Part shown: positions 25,176 to 32,730 of the stretch, one piece after another
How positions within the stretch are numbered: position 1 is the stretch's first letter
How the letters are laid out: every line of letters starts with the position of its first letter
NCBI RefSeq assembly: GCF_008801835.1
Contig: NZ_VZOW01000035.1
Coordinates: 1-59,889 of the forward strand
Length of the DNA stretch: 59,889 nt
DNA from: Cupriavidus pauculus
GTDB lineage: Bacteria > Pseudomonadota > Gammaproteobacteria > Burkholderiales > Burkholderiaceae
Direction: 5' to 3'
Translations under genes and position numbers: made by a program
The notes under the pieces: generated by a model
The model's database searches: none
The model's input: only the letters and a program-made list of their open reading frames with translations
Told to the model about the DNA's origin: nothing

Positions 25176-26627
25176 CTACGAAAAAAGGTCGTCTGTCAGC
25201 CAGTTCATTGGCGTGGCCGTAGACGCGATGGGTGCTGCCAATTTCGTTGCCGGCACGGCAGGTATCGACTCAGGTACGGGAACAGTTTCATCCAGTTCCA
25301 ACTCCCCCAGTTTCGCAACGAAGGGCAGCGCAGCAGCTTCTACAGCGTGCACCTCCTGCGTAGCAGGGATGGGGATCTCAGCAAGGCCAGCTAGCACTTG
25401 ATCGGCAATCGCTTGTGCTTCGAGGTTTTCGAGCATCGACAGACTGTCCAGCAACGGATTAGCGTCGACGCCGGTCAGTTCACACCACCGCCCCAGCTTC
25501 TCGGACAAAGTTGCCGCCCGGCTGATGCCTTCGGCGCGACTGCGAACAGCCGGCAGGACACGTGCTTCCAGCTTGACCTCAGCACTGGCACCGAAGAGCG
25601 CCTGAATGGCCTCGCGATCCACAAGTTGGCGATGCTCCTCGTTGACCGTCCAGCGCACCCGCACGCACTTGTTGGCAGCGTCGGCGGCTATCTCGGCAAG
25701 CTTTGCCATGTCAGGCGGCCCGTCAAAGTCGATGCAGACAGTCTCACTCGCCGGCGTTCTCACCTGAGAAGCTGTAGCCTCGCCCGGTGAAACCCGCCAT
25801 TGCAGATAGCCCTTCGCGCCGATCTCGCCGTAGTGGAACCTTCCGATGGACCCCGGATAGGCAACCACCCTGCCCTCACGCTCCCATTGCTGGGCGCGAT
25901 GAATGTGGCCGAGCATGAACGCGTCGCAGTCGGCATTGAACAGTGCACCAATAGAGAACTCGTGGTCGAGTCCGGCCATCGGCACGCCGTGCTCCGTCTG
26001 GCAACCGTTGACTGTGCCGTGCGAGACACCGATCGTACGGACTCCCCGTGCCCGCCATTGACGATTCACGGCGCCTGCAGCGGCCAGATAGTCAGCCAGG
26101 TGATCGCCAATCGCCGTCGCAGCGCTTGCCACGCCGGCCGCAGCCGCCAACACGGCCTTGTTGACCGTGGGCACGCAGGTGAATACGACGTCCGGCGGAC
26201 CGTGCTGCGTCAGCAGACTGTCCATTTCCGGCTGGCTGAAAATCGCGCCATCGCTAGGAAAGAACGACTCGCCAATCAGCGCGACCTGGTGAATCCGCTC
26301 TGCGACGTACACGGGGCAACTTGCTCCAATCAGTCGAAACAGATCCAGCGTGCCGGGCGGTTCGTGACTGAACGTTCCCTGCAACATCAACACCGGCATG
26401 CGGGCCGACAACTGGTGGATCCGTCGTGCCAGCGCGGAGAGCGCCGGCGTGTGGGCATCGAGCCGGTGATCCGTCGAATCGCCCGACACCACGGCAACAT
26501 GGCAGCGACTTGCGATCGCGTCCTCTACCGCAAAACCAAAGCATCGATCCGATTCGGCCAAATGGCCGGGGGAATAGTGCAAATCAGAGAAATGCGCAGC
26601 AAGCAGGCTTCCGCCATCGTTGAGCAT
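25176..26627 (-). CDS. SbcD/Mre11-like metallophosphoesterase
   Basis: 483 residues from the ATG at about 26627. Calcineurin-like motifs in order: HFSDLHYS (Asp15, His17), VVSGDSTDH, LQGTFSHEPPG, VSHGTVNG and LGHIHRAQQW. The third motif normally reads GNHD/E; here it is GTFSHE. The C-terminal half (about 280-483) is not typical of SbcD and may be the capping and ATPase-binding region. Probable nuclease partner of the SbcC-like ATPase. Upstream are a long-range inverted repeat (TGTGCCGGCA / TGCCGGCACA) and a terminator-like hairpin, with GGAGG near the ATG. Confidence 0.82.
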   Translation of the reverse strand: MLNDGGSLLAAHFSDLHYSPGHLAESDRCFGFAVEDAIASRCHVAVVSGDSTDHRLDAHTPALSALARRIHQLSARMPVLMLQGTFSHEPPGTLDLFRLIGASCPVYVAERIHQVALIGESFFPSDGAIFSQPEMDSLLTQHGPPDVVFTCVPTVNKAVLAAAAGVASAATAIGDHLADYLAAAGAVNRQWRARGVRTIGVSHGTVNGCQTEHGVPMAGLDHEFSIGALFNADCDAFMLGHIHRAQQWEREGRVVAYPGSIGRFHYGEIGAKGYLQWRVSPGEATASQVRTPASETVCIDFDGPPDMAKLAEIAADAANKCVRVRWTVNEEHRQLVDREAIQALFGASAEVKLEARVLPAVRSRAEGISRAATLSEKLGRWCELTGVDANPLLDSLSMLENLEAQAIADQVLAGLAEIPIPATQEVHAVEAAALPFVAKLGELELDETVPVPESIPAVPATKLAAPIASTATPMNWLTDDLFS

Positions 26628-26672
26628 TGTGGAACCTCCAAGGGAATGTGCCGGCATGCGGCAAGAAAGAAG

Positions 26673-26698
26673 AAAGGGAAGCCCGTGGGCTTCCCTCA
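26673..26698 (-). terminator. Hairpin upstream of the sbcD-like gene
   Basis: GGGAAGCCC / GGGCTTCCC followed on the minus strand by TTTCTTCTTTCTT. It is nested inside a 10-bp inverted repeat (about 26650-26660 and 26701-26710). Terminator of the preceding gene or part of the sbcD-like leader. Coordinates are good to a base or two. Confidence 0.6.
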
Positions 26699-26722
26699 AC
26701 TGCCGGCACAAGGCTGGCGATG

Positions 26723-28045
26723 TTACGTGGCGACGTCGGCGGCAATGGCTGCCACTTGCTCACGGAAAGCCATAGGGTTACCGAGGGCGGTGCGCAGTTC
26801 ATCCAAGAACCGTCGCACATCCTGATCGCGCTTGGACCAACCGCGCCCGAAGGCCGCCGTTGCGAAAGCCTTCAGCTGGCGGCTGCCATCCTCGCTGTTG
26901 AGCCCAAGACGCTGCACAAGATCGAGATATTCTCTCTCCAGGTCCTGGTTACCCGCCTCTGTACTGGACGCGGGCGCCGAGGCATCGGCCTGACCACCGC
27001 CAGTTGCCGATGGTCCGGGCTGCTCAGCTTCAACGGTAGAGTCATCGGACTGGCCGTGCTCTGGCGGCGACATGTCCCTTTCGCCTTCCAGCATGGAGAC
27101 AGCCTGTTCTGCCATCTCCAATGCCGGCGGGCGACGGTCCGAACCATCGAGCAGCGCAGCGATATCGATGTCTGCATCGAGCGTGATCAGCCACTGCATC
27201 TGGCGCACTGCCTTGCCACCGTCGTCGATGCGGCTGATCTCCATCTCCTGCTTTGACATCCAGAACTTGACGCCCACAAGCCTGCCGCGGGTCAACGCAA
27301 TGGTCTGCATCGCGGCGTGTGCCTTCTGCAGGACATAGATCGACGTCGTAGGCATCTCGATGAGACCAAGGCCCGAGATGTTGGGCACGGCGAAGTAGAA
27401 GCTCGCCGAAAGGTTACAACCGCCGTTCTGGTACTGCGGGCAGTACTGGGGATCGCAGAGGCCGTCCGGAATATCGTCATCCTGGCGCAGGATTACTGTA
27501 CGCCCGCCCCACGTCCGCTTGGCGCGGTCGGCCCGCGCGTTGCGCTCAGGCGGTGCATACATCTTGCAGTAGCGCTTGCCGTCGGGACCATACTCGGAAA
27601 AGTATTGCCGACCGCTCTGCGTCCATGCGACCAGTTGGTGGGGCATATTGCTCAGCCAATCGTCGAACGCGAAGATCACTGGAAAACGCCACAGCCGGTG
27701 TCCATTGCCATCACGGCGATCCTCGCCGTAGCGTTGAACGATGTGGTCAGCCACTGCTGGATTTGCAAAATCCGAGCCTCGACAGGTGAACCACGGCACG
27801 TTCTTGGGATAGAGCGCGTTCTTGATGCCGGTCACGCGATGGATTTCCGTCCCGATATGCTCGAACGACTTTCCCTGCGCGAGCAGCGCGTCGTGGAGCG
27901 CAACGGCCTTAGGATTGCCTCGCGCGGCGTTGGTCAGGACCTTAATGCCCGGGCGGATCTTACCTATGACAGGCGGCCGCATGGGCCGCTCTTCTAGCAG
28001 GCTTCGGCGTCCGCCGGGCTCGCTGTATGTGATGGGTGCATGCAT
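26723..28045 (-). CDS. RDF/Gp3-like Cys-containing protein ('hydrolase or metal-binding protein' of PRTRC elements)
   Basis: 440 residues; AGGAG lies about 9 bp before the ATG. N-terminal domain (about 25-290): GKIRPGIKV, NVPWFTCRGSDFANP, RFPVIFAFDDW, then a Cys cluster CDPQYCPQYQNGGCNLSASF, then SGLGLIEMPTTS and GRLVGVKFWMSKQEMEI. The order resembles phage recombination-directionality factors of the Gp3-like family, which also have a Cys knuckle followed by a G-x-G strand. C-terminal part (about 300-440): acidic/Ser-rich linker and a helical tail. Database entries near PRTRC genes often carry the vague name above. A role in directing integration and excision is inference. Its 5' end overlaps the upstream gene by 52 bp. 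Confidence 0.6.
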   Translation of the reverse strand: MHAPITYSEPGGRRSLLEERPMRPPVIGKIRPGIKVLTNAARGNPKAVALHDALLAQGKSFEHIGTEIHRVTGIKNALYPKNVPWFTCRGSDFANPAVADHIVQRYGEDRRDGNGHRLWRFPVIFAFDDWLSNMPHQLVAWTQSGRQYFSEYGPDGKRYCKMYAPPERNARADRAKRTWGGRTVILRQDDDIPDGLCDPQYCPQYQNGGCNLSASFYFAVPNISGLGLIEMPTTSIYVLQKAHAAMQTIALTRGRLVGVKFWMSKQEMEISRIDDGGKAVRQMQWLITLDADIDIAALLDGSDRRPPALEMAEQAVSMLEGERDMSPPEHGQSDDSTVEAEQPGPSATGGGQADASAPASSTEAGNQDLEREYLDLVQRLGLNSEDGSRQLKAFATAAFGRGWSKRDQDVRRFLDELRTALGNPMAFREQVAAIAADVAT

Positions 28046-28305
28046 TCGCTCTTTCTCCTATCAAGGAAACGAACGACGTTGGCCCGGATGGACGCAGCAT
28101 GCTCCCGAAGGCGCAAGGCTATGTCTGCCCCGCGCTGGGTCGTTACTGAATTGAGGAAGGCCACTCGCGCGGCTTCCGGAAGACTGGCGACGTGAGCCGC
28201 CTCGCACAAAGTACGCCAGGCCTGCGGCATGTCCTTGTACTGCGGACGGCGCAGATCCAGCGTTGCCGCAATCGCGGCGGAAATCTCGGCGTTCTGGTGG
28301 TGCAT
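27994..28305 (-). CDS. Hypothetical protein
   Basis: 103 residues from the ATG at 28305 (MHHQNAEISAAIAATL), with AGGAG 6 bp upstream. Helical and charged; no recognised family. The 3' end overlaps the RDF-like gene by 52 bp in another frame, so the two are cotranscribed. Confidence 0.65.
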   Translation of the reverse strand: MHHQNAEISAAIAATLDLRRPQYKDMPQAWRTLCEAAHVASLPEAARVAFLNSVTTQRGADIALRLREHAASIRANVVRFLDRRKSECMHPSHTASPADAEAC

Positions 28306-28341
28306 GAGTTGCTCCTGGAATCGAGGTCTCTCACCAGAAAC

Positions 28342-28379
28342 AAAAAAAGCCCGCCCCGGTTTGCGCCGGCAGCGAGCTT
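28342..28379 (-). terminator. Terminator-like hairpin in the 28-kb leader
   Basis: On the minus strand AGCTCGCTGCCGG, a short loop and CCGGGGCGGGCT, then seven T residues. It lies about 37 bp before the downstream start, so it may act as an attenuator. Confidence 0.7.
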
Positions 28380-28457
28380 TGTTAGGCAGGAACCTGCAAC
28401 GCCACGCCCCTTCCGGGGGCGTGGCATCGAGGGAGCGGCGCACGATTGCGCGCTACT

Positions 28458-28703
28458 CTATGTTGAGGACGTAAAGTCGCCCTCGTGCAGCATGGTCACG
28501 CTGCACAACAACCCTTTTCGCGAACCCACAGGTTCGGCCGCAGGTTCACGGATCGGCTCGACGTCTGCCGTTCTGCCTAGGAGGGGCCTTTGAGAGAGCT
28601 CCACATGGTCCCAGGCTCGAACGGTGTTCAGCGTGCGCTCATGAAGAGGCACAGCGAGAACGCGTATTACGAGCTGATGAGGGGAAGTGTTTGGCGAAAA
28701 CAC
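28458..28703 (-). CDS. Doubtful small ORF in the 28-kb leader
   Basis: 81 codons starting with GTG (MFSPNTSPHQLVIRVL). No clear Shine-Dalgarno and no recognisable fold. Its position downstream of a P1-P2 leader module is where other copies have a gene, which is the only argument for it. Confidence 0.2.
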   Translation of the reverse strand: MFSPNTSPHQLVIRVLAVPLHERTLNTVRAWDHVELSQRPLLGRTADVEPIREPAAEPVGSRKGLLCSVTMLHEGDFTSST

Positions 28704-28776
28704 TTAGCACAAGAAGTATCCACACTGGTAGCCAACCAGTCGGCGCGTGCACGGAAGCACGACTTGATTCAACAGA

Positions 28777-28821
28777 TGGACTCGCTAGGGAGTCAGGATC
28801 GATGCGTCAGTGACGCTAGGT
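28777..28821 (-). promoter_or_regulatory. Leader P1-P2 module (28.8 kb copy)
   Basis: On the minus strand P1 GCGTC-ACT-GACGC with ATCGATCC after it (28797-28821), then P2 GACTC-CCTAGC-GAGTC (28780-28795). The next confident gene start is about 490 bp downstream, much farther than for other copies. Confidence 0.6.
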
Positions 28822-28955
28822 GTGAAAGCATTGTGGCACAGGACTTTCTTTCAAAACTGACGAATGCTCGGCAATTTTGCATATCTTTCGAAGTCACTGC
28901 GTGTCCGTTCTTGTCCGACAATTCCGAGTGAGAGAGCATTCCAAAACATGGACAA

Positions 28956-29504
28956 ATGGCCGAACAGGACCCACCCAAGAAGCCCGGTACCGGGCTCAGG
29001 CCCATCGAGCGCCTGAACAGCGAGGAACGCCTAAGTCGACTAACACCGGCAACGGCATCTGCAACCCACCACGCCTACTGCTCGAAGTTCGCACGCGACT
29101 TTCTGGACGCACATTTTTACTTTTGTTCCTCGAAGTTCGTCGTCGCACGAGGCGGCAAGGTCAAGGCGCTCGACGAAGCCTTCCGCGAGGCAGAGACCTG
29201 GTTCTCCAGCGCACTGGAGTGGATCGCTGATACCGAGAAGATCGAAATTCCCCTCTTCTACGAGGAAAAGGAAGTCCAGGTAAGCCATTCGTTCGCCGGG
29301 CGCCTACTGCGCCTGCTGATGCAGTACGACAAGATCTTCGCCGACACGCTCTATAGCCTTAACTGCGGCTCTATCACCGGTAGCCAGCGCGAGACTACAA
29401 CGCAGATTGCCGGCAAGCGGATCAATGCCATTCACCAGATCTGCATCCCGGACACTGACCGGTTCAACCAGGACGGCACTCTTCTCAATTCCCCGCGGAG
29501 CTAA
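28956..29504 (+). CDS. AcaB-like conserved protein (conjugative-element family, tentative)
   Basis: 182 residues. Soluble, with RFxRDFLDAHFYF-like and late LLRLLMQYDKIFADTLYSL / GKRINAIHQIC blocks. The latter resembles the C-terminal pattern of the TIGR03761/AcaB family found in integrating conjugative elements. The match is weak. First gene of a three-gene plus-strand islet ending with a bactofilin. Confidence 0.55.
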   Translation: MAEQDPPKKPGTGLRPIERLNSEERLSRLTPATASATHHAYCSKFARDFLDAHFYFCSSKFVVARGGKVKALDEAFREAETWFSSALEWIADTEKIEIPLFYEEKEVQVSHSFAGRLLRLLMQYDKIFADTLYSLNCGSITGSQRETTTQIAGKRINAIHQICIPDTDRFNQDGTLLNSPRS

Positions 29505-29508
29505 ACCC

Positions 29509-30132
29509 ATGGACATGCGTGAAATCGAGCAACTGCATGCTCACTACGCCCAACCTGCCCTGACCATCGACATTTCTCCGCCCAGCGTGCTGACGGGAGG
29601 CGCACCACTCAGCCTCGGAGGCCCTGTCGCTGCCCCAGCTGAGCCTATCTCTCACGCCTTTGGAGAGAAGTGGAACCGGAACCCTCGCGTACTGTGGTCC
29701 GTAGTCTTTGTAGTGGGTGCCGCAGCGATGTTCCTCATTGGCAGCTCACTCGGCAAGCGCGAAGCGCACGCGCAAACCAACGAAGCAGTCCCGACGGTCG
29801 CGGCAGCTAATGCCCTGCCGGCCGCATCCGAACCGGCTGCTCCCGTTGCGGTGGGCCACGAATGGCCAGCGCGGACCGAAAGGCCTGAGGTGACACCGAC
29901 TGCCCTCGCCACGGTGCCCGCCGCCTCTGCCGTGTCTGCTGACAGCGCAAAGATTTCGCTGCCGAAGCAGGAACCGGCCAAGGCGCCCGCGTCGGCCGTT
30001 ACGTCGGCAAGACCGATCACGTCGGCTCCCTTGGCAGCTGCCCCAGCGAAGTCCGCCGCAGCCGCGCCCGCGCAAGCTACACGTTCCACTGCTCAGCAAG
30101 CTGCGCCGACCCACGACATCAAGATGTTCTAG
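29509..30132 (+). CDS. Membrane-anchored Ala/Pro-rich protein
   Basis: 207 residues from the ATG at 29509; GGAG lies about 8 bp upstream, at the end of the previous gene. Cytoplasmic N-terminus (about 58 residues), one membrane helix (about 61-80, VLWSVVFVVGAAAMFLIG), then a 125-residue Ala/Pro/Ser-rich tail that probably spans part of the periplasm, as in TonB- or TraB-type spacers. No catalytic domain. It sits between the AcaB-like gene and the bactofilin; a membrane anchor for the bactofilin is possible. Confidence 0.65.
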   Translation: MDMREIEQLHAHYAQPALTIDISPPSVLTGGAPLSLGGPVAAPAEPISHAFGEKWNRNPRVLWSVVFVVGAAAMFLIGSSLGKREAHAQTNEAVPTVAAANALPAASEPAAPVAVGHEWPARTERPEVTPTALATVPAASAVSADSAKISLPKQEPAKAPASAVTSARPITSAPLAAAPAKSAAAAPAQATRSTAQQAAPTHDIKMF

Positions 30133-30137
30133 AGACG

Positions 30138-30548
30138 ATGACTACTTCTCCAATCTTTAGTGTCCTGCGCGCCGGGATGAGCATTCACGGCGACATCACC
30201 GCCGATCACGGCTTCACCTGCCTGGCCCTTGTCACAGGCAACGTGAGTGCCAGTCACGGGCTGCTACACATCGGTCGTGGTGGCGTCGTGCACGGCAACG
30301 TCGACGGCGACCATGTTGTGATTGATGGCACCGTTGAAGGCGATGTGGTCGGACGGACTTCGCTCGTGATCAACGGACGGGTCAAAGGAAAGATCTTCTA
30401 CGCCGGGACGATTCGGCTCGGGGAGAACGTCTCGCTCGAAGGTAGCTCCATCTCGCGTGTGCAAGCGGTGGGCTACATCCCCCCCCATACGGAGGGGTCC
30501 GACACGATCCACGTTGAGCAAGATGAAGAAGCGAGCACAGTGGCTTGA
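30138..30548 (+). CDS. Bactofilin (polymer-forming cytoskeletal protein)
   Basis: 136 residues. Central bactofilin (DUF583) beta-helix made of short repeats: SIHGDITADHGF, VTGNVSASHG, VHGNVDGDHVVIDGTVEGDVVG, LVINGRVKGKIFYAGTIRLGENVSLEG, flanked by short non-helical ends. Bactofilins form filaments that localise envelope or chromosome-segregation proteins. Only 5 bp after the membrane-anchored gene. A bactofilin next to ParB-type genes on an accessory element is unusual. Confidence 0.85.
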   Translation: MTTSPIFSVLRAGMSIHGDITADHGFTCLALVTGNVSASHGLLHIGRGGVVHGNVDGDHVVIDGTVEGDVVGRTSLVINGRVKGKIFYAGTIRLGENVSLEGSSISRVQAVGYIPPHTEGSDTIHVEQDEEASTVA

Positions 30549-30617
30549 AGCGGAGAGAGGAACATGTTCCTCTTAAAAACTACGAAAGCTACGGTGTGAG
30601 GCCACTCTTTCAAAGAC

Positions 30618-30647
30618 AAAAGGCCCGGCAATTTGCCGGGCCTTTTT
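30618..30647. terminator. Bidirectional terminator between convergent genes
   Basis: AAAAGGCCCGGCA / TGCCGGGCCTTTTT around an ATT centre. T runs on both strands, between the bactofilin and the convergent minus-strand gene. Confidence 0.9.
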
Positions 30648-30648
30648 G

Positions 30649-31023
30649 CTAGTAGACGCGCCGCAGGCTCATCAGCTCTGCTTGCGTGAAGACCCCGGGA
30701 AACGTGACCCAGGGAAAGTCTATGGCATTCGCAGGATCCCTGAAGGAGACGTAGGGAAAGCCTTCAGCCAACTGAACACGGAATATCCTCTGTTCGCGTT
30801 CCTTGCCTCGAGCCTCATACAGAAGTCCATGTATCAGGTCGAAAACAAGTGAGCCATGCCTAAATGCGGCGGTAGCGGACGGACCTTGCAAAAATCGGAT
30901 ATCCATCCAGCTGTCGTAGCTGAGGCTCGTGTGCTGGTCGCGGGTTTCGCTCTGCCACTTCATAAACAAGGCGGTGAACTGCTCCTTGCTAAAACGCGCC
31001 ACGTCAGTGGGCTGTTGTTGCAT
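30649..31023 (-). CDS. Hypothetical protein
   Basis: 124 residues from the ATG at 31023 (MQQQPTDVARFSKEQF). I prefer this over the frame to 31173 because a GGAGCGACTC signal precedes it and sits in a P4-type hairpin (GAGTC / GACTC). Soluble, with many aromatic residues and a C-terminus PWVTFPGVFTQAELMSLRRVY. Not recognised. The 150 bp upstream fold into several hairpins but lack a clear P1. Confidence 0.6.
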   Translation of the reverse strand: MQQQPTDVARFSKEQFTALFMKWQSETRDQHTSLSYDSWMDIRFLQGPSATAAFRHGSLVFDLIHGLLYEARGKEREQRIFRVQLAEGFPYVSFRDPANAIDFPWVTFPGVFTQAELMSLRRVY

Positions 31024-31175
31024 GAGTCGCTCCAGGACTCGCTGCGCACTAGTCCCGGTCGTACTCCGGCATGCAGACTTGCCGCGGAGCTTCGCGGCAT
31101 CTGCGTCCACTCCGCGAAATAGCCATCGCGGGTAACGAGAATAGAAATCGATAGAGACCATTGCAACGAGCAAAA

Positions 31176-31205
31176 GAAAAAAGCCCCGGGGTTTAGCCGG
31201 GGCTT
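31176..31205 (-). terminator. Terminator after the DUF932 gene
   Basis: On the minus strand AAGCCCCGG, a short loop and CCGGGGCTT, then TTTTCTTTT. It lies about 95 bp after the DUF932 stop. Confidence 0.85.
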
Positions 31206-31299
31206 CAGACCTGAAACGACCACTCCAGTACCAGACAACGGCATTGGAGCGGATCGCTTGAGGCAGGTTTAGTGGAAAGGAGGCTCCAGACCGGTGGTC

Positions 31300-32271
31300 T
31301 CAGGCCGCGTCAGTTGCAAGTTCGAGAGCCGCATCCCAAGCGCGCTGCTTGAGAATTGCGCCGGCGCCGAACCACGCCGAATCCAGACGGTTACCCGGAT
31401 TGCGTGCACGCTGCTGGTGATCGACATACTCCGTCACGCTGTTCACGAGTCCCCAGGCGGTGCCTGCGGCCGATTCAAGCGTTGCACCACGGCCGTTACC
31501 TTCGAAAAGATTGAGCACTGCCTTGAGGCCGCGCTCGTTCATCTTGGGATTGTCCGAGGGCTTGGCAGTCGAGTAGGTGAAGAGACGTTGGAAGAACCGC
31601 TCGGTCTCGGCCTGGCTTACCTTGCGGTCCGCCAGTTGGTGCATGTTGGCCATGAAGCCATCCCACGACGAGATGGCAATGCCGAGCTCTTCCTTCACCG
31701 CGCGCGGATCGAACTGGCTACGGTGCGGGACCTTGACGGCGCCGCGGTTGCGGCCCAGCGCGATCTGCAGCGTGTTGTTGCACACCACGCGTACCGAGGT
31801 GAACTGTGCCGTGGTGGCCAGCGTGCCGTCGCAGGCCGTGGCCAGCAGCAGGTAGCCGCGGACCTCGTCACCGCCCTTGAGTGTGGTCGACTGTCCCGTG
31901 CGCGCGAGCGCCCAGAGCTTGCGGCCCTCTTTCAGTACCCCAGCCGTTTCCAGCTGGTAGCCGCCCATCTGAACAAGGTCCCGATAAAATTCTAGGATCT
32001 CGGCCGGCTGGACGACCTGGTACTTCTTCGAGACGGTCGATAGCGGCTTCTTGCTATCCGAGCGGTACAGCACCTTCTGCTCAGGGAACGACTTGATCGG
32101 ATCGAGGTCATGCGTGCCAACGCGGAACATCACGTCGGTCTCCTCGATGCGCCAGTTCATGCCTGCGGCTTCGGCCCAGACTTCGAGCGGCTGATGCTCG
32201 GCCAGCCTGTTGCCCAGGCCGTGCCAGGGGGTTGCGCCGACGTAAGCCATGGTTTGAACGAGATGGGACAT
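31300..32271 (-). CDS. DUF932 (phage/plasmid-like) protein
   Basis: 323 residues. Family signatures: ATPWHGLGNRL at the N-terminus, KSFPEQKVLYRSD, LSTVSKKYQVVQPAEILEFY, RGYLLLATACDGTLATTAQFTSVRVVCNNTL and TAWGLVNSVTEYVDH near the end. DUF932 (TIGR03299-type) proteins are common on plasmids and phages; function unknown. AAGGAGC precedes the ATG. The leader is long (about 330 bp) and holds a P1-P3 module and a GCGAACGA/TCGTTCGC hairpin (32298-32325). Confidence 0.85.
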   Translation of the reverse strand: MSHLVQTMAYVGATPWHGLGNRLAEHQPLEVWAEAAGMNWRIEETDVMFRVGTHDLDPIKSFPEQKVLYRSDSKKPLSTVSKKYQVVQPAEILEFYRDLVQMGGYQLETAGVLKEGRKLWALARTGQSTTLKGGDEVRGYLLLATACDGTLATTAQFTSVRVVCNNTLQIALGRNRGAVKVPHRSQFDPRAVKEELGIAISSWDGFMANMHQLADRKVSQAETERFFQRLFTYSTAKPSDNPKMNERGLKAVLNLFEGNGRGATLESAAGTAWGLVNSVTEYVDHQQRARNPGNRLDSAWFGAGAILKQRAWDAALELATDAA

Positions 32272-32492
32272 GGGATTGCTCCTTGGAATGGAATAACGCG
32301 AACGAGAGCGAGCGCTTTCGTTCGCAAATGGAATAAAGGGATAGAACAGGGAGAAAAGACGACGGCCGGGCTGGAAGCACGGTCGCCAGAGAGACGCTCG
32401 CCATCAACCGCCGGCGGCGATGAATGACAACGCGCCGCGTGGCTACAGCAAGGTGAGGTACATCGGAATCGTGGTGATGCCCACGGAGCCGT

Positions 32493-32608
32493 CCCATCAG
32501 GGAGCGGTCCCTGCGGGCGGTTTCAAGAGATGGCCGGCATGCCGGCGTTTGGGTCGATGCGTCGAAGACGCGGGTAAAACTCGGTTTGGACTGAACGTCT
32601 TTCAGTGC
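32493..32608 (-). promoter_or_regulatory. Full structured leader (P0-P3) upstream of the DUF932 gene
   Basis: On the minus strand P0 (ACTGAAAG / CTTTCAGT-type hairpin), P1 GCGTC-TTC-GACGC then ATCGACCC (32551-32575), P2 palindrome GCCGGCATGCCGGC (32533-32546), the AUCUCUUGAAACC linker, then P3 CCCGCAGGGA / TCCCTGATGGG (32493-32517). Here about 220 bp separate P3 from the start codon. Confidence 0.65.
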
Positions 32609-32730
32609 AAACAGAGCTCTGTCGGTAAGGTATCGTGAAAGCGCTATGGTGCAGCCGTCGAAAGCTCGACATTTGAATAGCTGATTTGATAAAACTCCCC
32701 CCCAGCCGTGATGGCCGAGGGGGGAGCGAA

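Larger units (their letters stand above)
28306..28955. other. Long intergenic region with leader-type hairpins
   Basis: About 650 bp between a minus-strand operon and a plus-strand islet. It contains a terminator-like hairpin (28342-28379), a G/C-rich hairpin (about 28401-28425), a P1-P2 leader module (28777-28821) and further hairpins (28682-28702, 28724-28738). No convincing protein gene; an 81-codon GTG-started frame (28458-28703) is listed separately. Confidence 0.5.

Noticed and set aside
28590..28931. 113-codon plus-strand ORF started by TTG after AGGAGG
   Set aside because: It runs antisense through the P1-P2 leader module and hairpins; the product has no protein-like pattern.
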